Origin: Candidatus Melainabacteria bacterium RIFCSPHIGHO2_02_FULL_34_12
GTDB lineage: Bacteria; Cyanobacteriota; Vampirovibrionia; 2-02-FULL-35-15
Length of the DNA: 35,121 nt
Reading direction: 5' to 3'
Assembly: GCA_001784555.1 (NCBI GenBank)
Contig: MFRM01000025.1
Span: 9,225 to 44,345, forward strand
The position numbers and the translations under genes were made by a program. Below, in pieces: positions 32,968 through 35,121 of this stretch. Every line of letters starts with the position of its first letter. Position 1 is the first letter of the stretch. The notes beneath the pieces were generated by a model. That model was not told the DNA's origin, did not search any database, and saw only the letters and a program-made list of their open reading frames with translations.

Positions 32968-33008
32968 TGACGGGAGTCAAATTCGCAAATACCGGGACTA
33001 CAACCCGG
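32959..33008 (-). pseudogene. 3' half of a tRNA- or tmRNA-like gene
   Basis: Read on the minus strand, 50 nt fit the 3' half of a tRNA exactly: a 5-bp stem CCGGG/CCCGG around the 7-nt loop TTGTAGT, 5 variable nt, a 17-nt T-arm (GCGAA TTTGACT CCCGT, two positions short of pairing), 7 acceptor nt, one nt and CCA. No 5' half follows. The end (GACTCCCGTCAGCTGCC) also resembles the 3' end of tmRNA (AACTCCCGCCAGCTCC in E. coli). tRNA and tmRNA 3' ends are classic integrase sites, so this may be a decayed attachment site. Confidence 0.5.
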
Positions 33009-33015
33009 GGCATAA

Positions 33016-33090
33016 TTTTAAGTAATTTCTATAAGTTCCTAGTTCACTATGAACTAGGAACTATGTATTCTTGGGTATAATTACTTAAAA
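33016..33090. repeat. Nested inverted repeats, 75 bp, ending at the start codon
   Basis: Outer arms TTTTAAGTAATT (33016-33027) and its complement (33079-33090) enclose a 13-bp hairpin, AGTTCCTAGTTCA (33034-33046) with its complement (33050-33062). The right outer arm ends on the first base of the ATG of the next gene. It looks like a small MITE or an operator pair; no target duplication is visible. Confidence 0.65.
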
Positions 33091-34070
33091 TGCCTGAAAA
33101 AACAGAAGAAAAAATAATCAAATACTTAAGGGCTAAAGGTCAGGTAAGCGGTAAAGAACTTTTTGACCATTTTGAGATTTCTGACAGGGCCATAAGAAAG
33201 CAGTTAAAAAAACTGTTTGAGAAAGAGCTGATATATAAAGTCGGCAGGCCACCAAAAGTTTTTTACTCAATAAAAGAGAGCAATAAAGAAGAAGAAAGCA
33301 AAGCAATAATAGAAAAAGGTAATGAAGAGATTATCAATGAAAAGTTCTTAATTATTACTCCTAGCGGTGAGGAGAAAGAAGGAATAGAAGGTTTTAAATA
33401 TTGGTGTAAAAAATTTAATCTGCCTGTTGAAAAAACGGCAAAAGAATATATTCAAACACTTAAAAAGTATGATTTGTACAAGAAAGACAGATTAATAGAT
33501 GGATTAGCTAAATTTAAAAGTACCTTTGAGCAAGTGTATTTAGATCAAGTTTATTACATAGACTTTTATAGCATTGAGAGATTTGGGAAAACAAAACTCG
33601 GACAATTTTTGCTGTATGCAAAACAAAGTCAGAATAAGGCTTACATAAAAAACCTAATAACTTATATAAAACCACAAATAGAACATGCTATTAAAAAATT
33701 TAAAATAGACGGCATAGGATTTGTTCCACCAACAGTAAAAAGAGAAATTCAAATTATGAAAGAGCTTGAAAAAGCTATAAAGCCAAATCACAGACTGATT
33801 TCTATAACAAAAATCAAAACTACTATTACTGTCCCTCAAAAAACATTAAGTAAACTAAACGATCGTATAGAAAATGCTAAAAATACTTTCGTTGTCAATG
33901 AAAATGGAACATTTAAAAATATATTATTAGTAGATGATGCAGTTGGTTCTGGTGCAACACTAAATGAAATAGCAAAAAAAATAAGAGCTAGAAAAATCTG
34001 CAAAGGAAAGATTATTGGGCTAGCAATCGTAGGTAGCTTTAAAGGTTTCGATGTAATTAGTGAAGTTTAA
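33090..34070 (+). CDS. Winged-helix/phosphoribosyltransferase fusion protein, 326 aa
   Basis: Residues 1-65 form a winged helix-turn-helix (TEEKIIKYLRAKGQVSGKEL, then ISDRAIRKQLKKLFEKELIYKVGRPPKVFY). After a charged linker, the C-terminal part is a type I phosphoribosyltransferase: VPPTVKREIQ and the PRPP loop ILLVDDAVGSGAT (278-290), with ComF-like layout. DNA binding coupled to a PRPP-binding domain recalls PurR-type regulators, but this domain order and the long middle region are not ones I recognise. It may be a nucleotide-sensing regulator or part of a mobile cassette. No Shine-Dalgarno; the start abuts an inverted repeat. Flanked by CTGGGGCAGC direct repeats. Confidence 0.82.
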   Translation: MPEKTEEKIIKYLRAKGQVSGKELFDHFEISDRAIRKQLKKLFEKELIYKVGRPPKVFYSIKESNKEEESKAIIEKGNEEIINEKFLIITPSGEEKEGIEGFKYWCKKFNLPVEKTAKEYIQTLKKYDLYKKDRLIDGLAKFKSTFEQVYLDQVYYIDFYSIERFGKTKLGQFLLYAKQSQNKAYIKNLITYIKPQIEHAIKKFKIDGIGFVPPTVKREIQIMKELEKAIKPNHRLISITKIKTTITVPQKTLSKLNDRIENAKNTFVVNENGTFKNILLVDDAVGSGATLNEIAKKIRARKICKGKIIGLAIVGSFKGFDVISEV

Positions 34071-34079
34071 TTCTTTAAA

Positions 34080-34125
34080 CTGGGGCAGCGTCGTAGAGGA
34101 TGTTAGAACCAGAATCCTTAACCAT
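34080..34125. repeat. Boundary repeat, middle copy
   Basis: CTGGGGCAGCGTCGTAG.. then GTTAGAACCAG. Closely related to 34790-34836. It sits between the winged-helix/PRTase gene and the DUF2442-DUF4160 pair. Confidence 0.65.
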
Positions 34126-34138
34126 AAGGGGCATTTGT

Positions 34139-34405
34139 TTATTCCGGATTATAGAGAAGTGGCATAGGACTTGGAACCATGACATCTTTTAAAAACTCAG
34201 GTGCTAAATCTGCACCATTAGGCCATGTTATAGTACCTAACTCTTCATCAAATCTTACTTGAGAAAAAAGTGATATTTTCTTTAGTGGTTCAAACATGGA
34301 TCCAGTTAGATATTTTTCTAAGTCAACTTGTCCTTTACTACCATCATCAAATGACAACCATATTTGATAGTTAGATATATATTTTGCTTTATTTACATGA
34401 AGCAT
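34139..34405 (-). CDS. DUF2442 protein, 88 aa
   Basis: Matches the DUF2442 pattern: LSFDDGSKGQVDLEKYL, MFEPLKK..LFSQVRFDEELGTITWPNGADLAPEFL. Small cytosolic protein, usually encoded beside DUF4160 in a toxin-antitoxin-like pair, where its molecular role is not settled. RBS AAGGAG overlaps the stop of the upstream DUF4160 gene 13 nt before, so the pair is one operon. Good length for the family. Confidence 0.88.
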   Translation of the reverse strand: MLHVNKAKYISNYQIWLSFDDGSKGQVDLEKYLTGSMFEPLKKISLFSQVRFDEELGTITWPNGADLAPEFLKDVMVPSPMPLLYNPE

Positions 34406-34418
34406 TTTAAGTTACTCC

Positions 34419-34673
34419 TTACTCTAGCGGTGCAATTGGTTTTAATGATTCTCCTTTAGAGGATAATTCCCAGTCTTCAATTAATTCTTCTTTATGTAGT
34501 TCCATCCATTCTAAAACCAGCTTTAAAGCTCTCTTTGGAAATGTGCCCTCAACTTTACCATCTATAGATACCATGACTTCGTGTTCTCCGTACTTTGCAT
34601 GAAAATGTGGTGGATCATGATCACGCCAATACATCAATATTATTATTCCCAAAAATCTGCTTATTACTGGCAT
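34419..34673 (-). CDS. DUF4160 protein, 84 aa
   Basis: Begins MPVISRFLGIIILMYWRDHDPPHFHAKYGEHE, the family hallmark (RDH.PPHFHA). It continues with the IDG..EGTFPKRALKLVLEW motif and ends KPIAPLE. ATG 34673 is chosen because family members start at MPxISRF; an in-frame ATG at 34691 would add six residues. Neither start has a clear RBS. First gene of a two-gene operon with DUF2442; such pairs are common on mobile DNA and are proposed toxin-antitoxin modules. Confidence 0.88.
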   Translation of the reverse strand: MPVISRFLGIIILMYWRDHDPPHFHAKYGEHEVMVSIDGKVEGTFPKRALKLVLEWMELHKEELIEDWELSSKGESLKPIAPLE

Positions 34674-34789
34674 CAAATTAGATTTTATCATTTTACAATT
34701 AAAAATAAAGGAATTTCAATGCTTAGTTCAAATCCCTTGATGGGTATTTTCTTGTTTTGTTGTTTTAAGCGGAAATGCTAATGAATATA

Positions 34790-34836
34790 GATGGGCAACA
34801 TCGTAGTCATAAGTGTTAGAACTAGGATAATGAACT
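34790..34836. repeat. Boundary repeat, right copy
   Basis: GATGGGCAACATCGTAG.. then GTGTTAGAACTAGGAT. It aligns with 34080-34125 over about 45 nt with small gaps; the two copies flank the DUF2442-DUF4160 pair. Confidence 0.6.
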
Positions 34837-34937
34837 TTACAGATAAACTTTTTATAAAGAGAACTGATTTTATTGGGAAAGGAGATTTCGCATTTAGAGC
34901 AGTGCAATTACAGATTCCTGGTATTGACTTGATGTAG
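34830..34937 (+). CDS. Possible small ORF, 35 codons
   Basis: ATG 34830 to TAG 34937 (MNFTDKLFIKRTDFIGKGDF..). No recognised family and no clear ribosome binding site. It overlaps the boundary repeat. May be a fragment; weak support. Confidence 0.2.
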   Translation: MNFTDKLFIKRTDFIGKGDFAFRAVQLQIPGIDLM

Positions 34938-35027
34938 GCCCCAACCTCTTTAAAATCCAGGCTTTATACACCTTTCACCCTCTAAATTGTCAAAGTCCTG
35001 TTACACATTACAAGGGATACAGGTGCA

Positions 35028-35121
35028 ATGTCCCCAGGTAGTAGAAGTTTTATAAAAAGGTCAGGAACAACTAGACATCATTTTATGGTTTATATGGAAG
35101 ATGGCAATCTTTGTGAAGTTC
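35028..35121 (+). CDS. Partial ORF running off the right edge
   Basis: ATG 35028 opens a frame with no stop to the window end (31 codons: MSPGSRSFIKRSGTTRHHF..). AGGTG and AAGGGA lie 4 and 10 nt upstream. Too short to identify. Confidence 0.3.
   Translation, partial: MSPGSRSFIKRSGTTRHHFMVYMEDGNLCEV

Noticed and set aside
34080-34125. A second tRNA 3' fragment
   Set aside because: It ends in CTGCCCCA like the 32959 fragment, but the spacing does not fit a T-arm and acceptor stem.
34581-34781. 66-codon plus-strand ORF
   Set aside because: It lies largely antisense to the DUF4160 gene and has no supporting motif.
34080-34836. Integron attC sites
   Set aside because: GTTAGAAC resembles the GTTRRRY core but the last base does not fit and no proper paired inverse core or integrase is seen.

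Overview
This window looks like chromosomal DNA of an AT-rich (GC roughly one third by eye), Gram-negative-type bacterium, probably from an uncultured lineage. Evidence: a class A bacterial RNase P RNA, Sec signal peptides, one lipobox and many proteins with no family I recognise. Several short palindromes (GTAGAGACGTTGC.. and GTAGGGGC.. types) recall interspersed palindromes I associate with Cyanobacteria and relatives such as Melainabacteria; that placement is a low-confidence inference.

Layout. (a) 1-2394, minus: a large secreted Gly/Pro/Phe-rich protein whose 3' end lies outside the window. (b) 2684-9954, plus: rnpB, then a compact housekeeping run: a methyltransferase-like protein, a nitrilase-family amidase, TrpS, a transketolase split into N and C subunits, a short-chain acyl-CoA dehydrogenase and a metallophosphoesterase. 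It is peppered with perfect or near-perfect palindromes, several inserted in frame inside genes, and holds one MITE-like element with a 9-bp target duplication. (c) 9951-12210, minus: an alpha/beta hydrolase, a phosphofructokinase with pyrophosphate-type residues, and a BrnA-like antitoxin next to a 42-codon BrnT-like remnant. (d) 12368-31419: a roughly 19-kb block dominated by unrecognised and secreted proteins: a beta-propeller protein, a TIG/Big2/lamin-tail protein with a poly-Ser tail, two Cys-rich repeat proteins, a single-pass 857-aa protein, a soluble Ser/Thr kinase, a 4-TM coiled-coil protein, a Cys-rich Spy-like lipoprotein and a broken Cys-rich secreted gene. A VLCAD-like acyl-CoA dehydrogenase lies inside it. 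(e) 31543-35121: a fatty-acid desaturase, then an accessory segment with the 3' half of a tRNA/tmRNA-like gene, a winged-helix/phosphoribosyltransferase fusion and a DUF2442-DUF4160 pair, separated by related boundary repeats.

How the genes fit together. Central carbon flow is represented by transketolase and a probably reversible PPi-PFK. Lipid turnover is represented by two acyl-CoA dehydrogenases and a desaturase. The envelope block suggests investment in surface or secreted structures, possibly under phospho-signalling (kinase and PPP-type phosphatase), but no direct link is visible. The strongest candidates for something new are the in-frame palindromic insertions, the MITE-like element, the cassette-like boundary repeats at 33-35 kb, and the shared T-tract element upstream of several block (d) genes.
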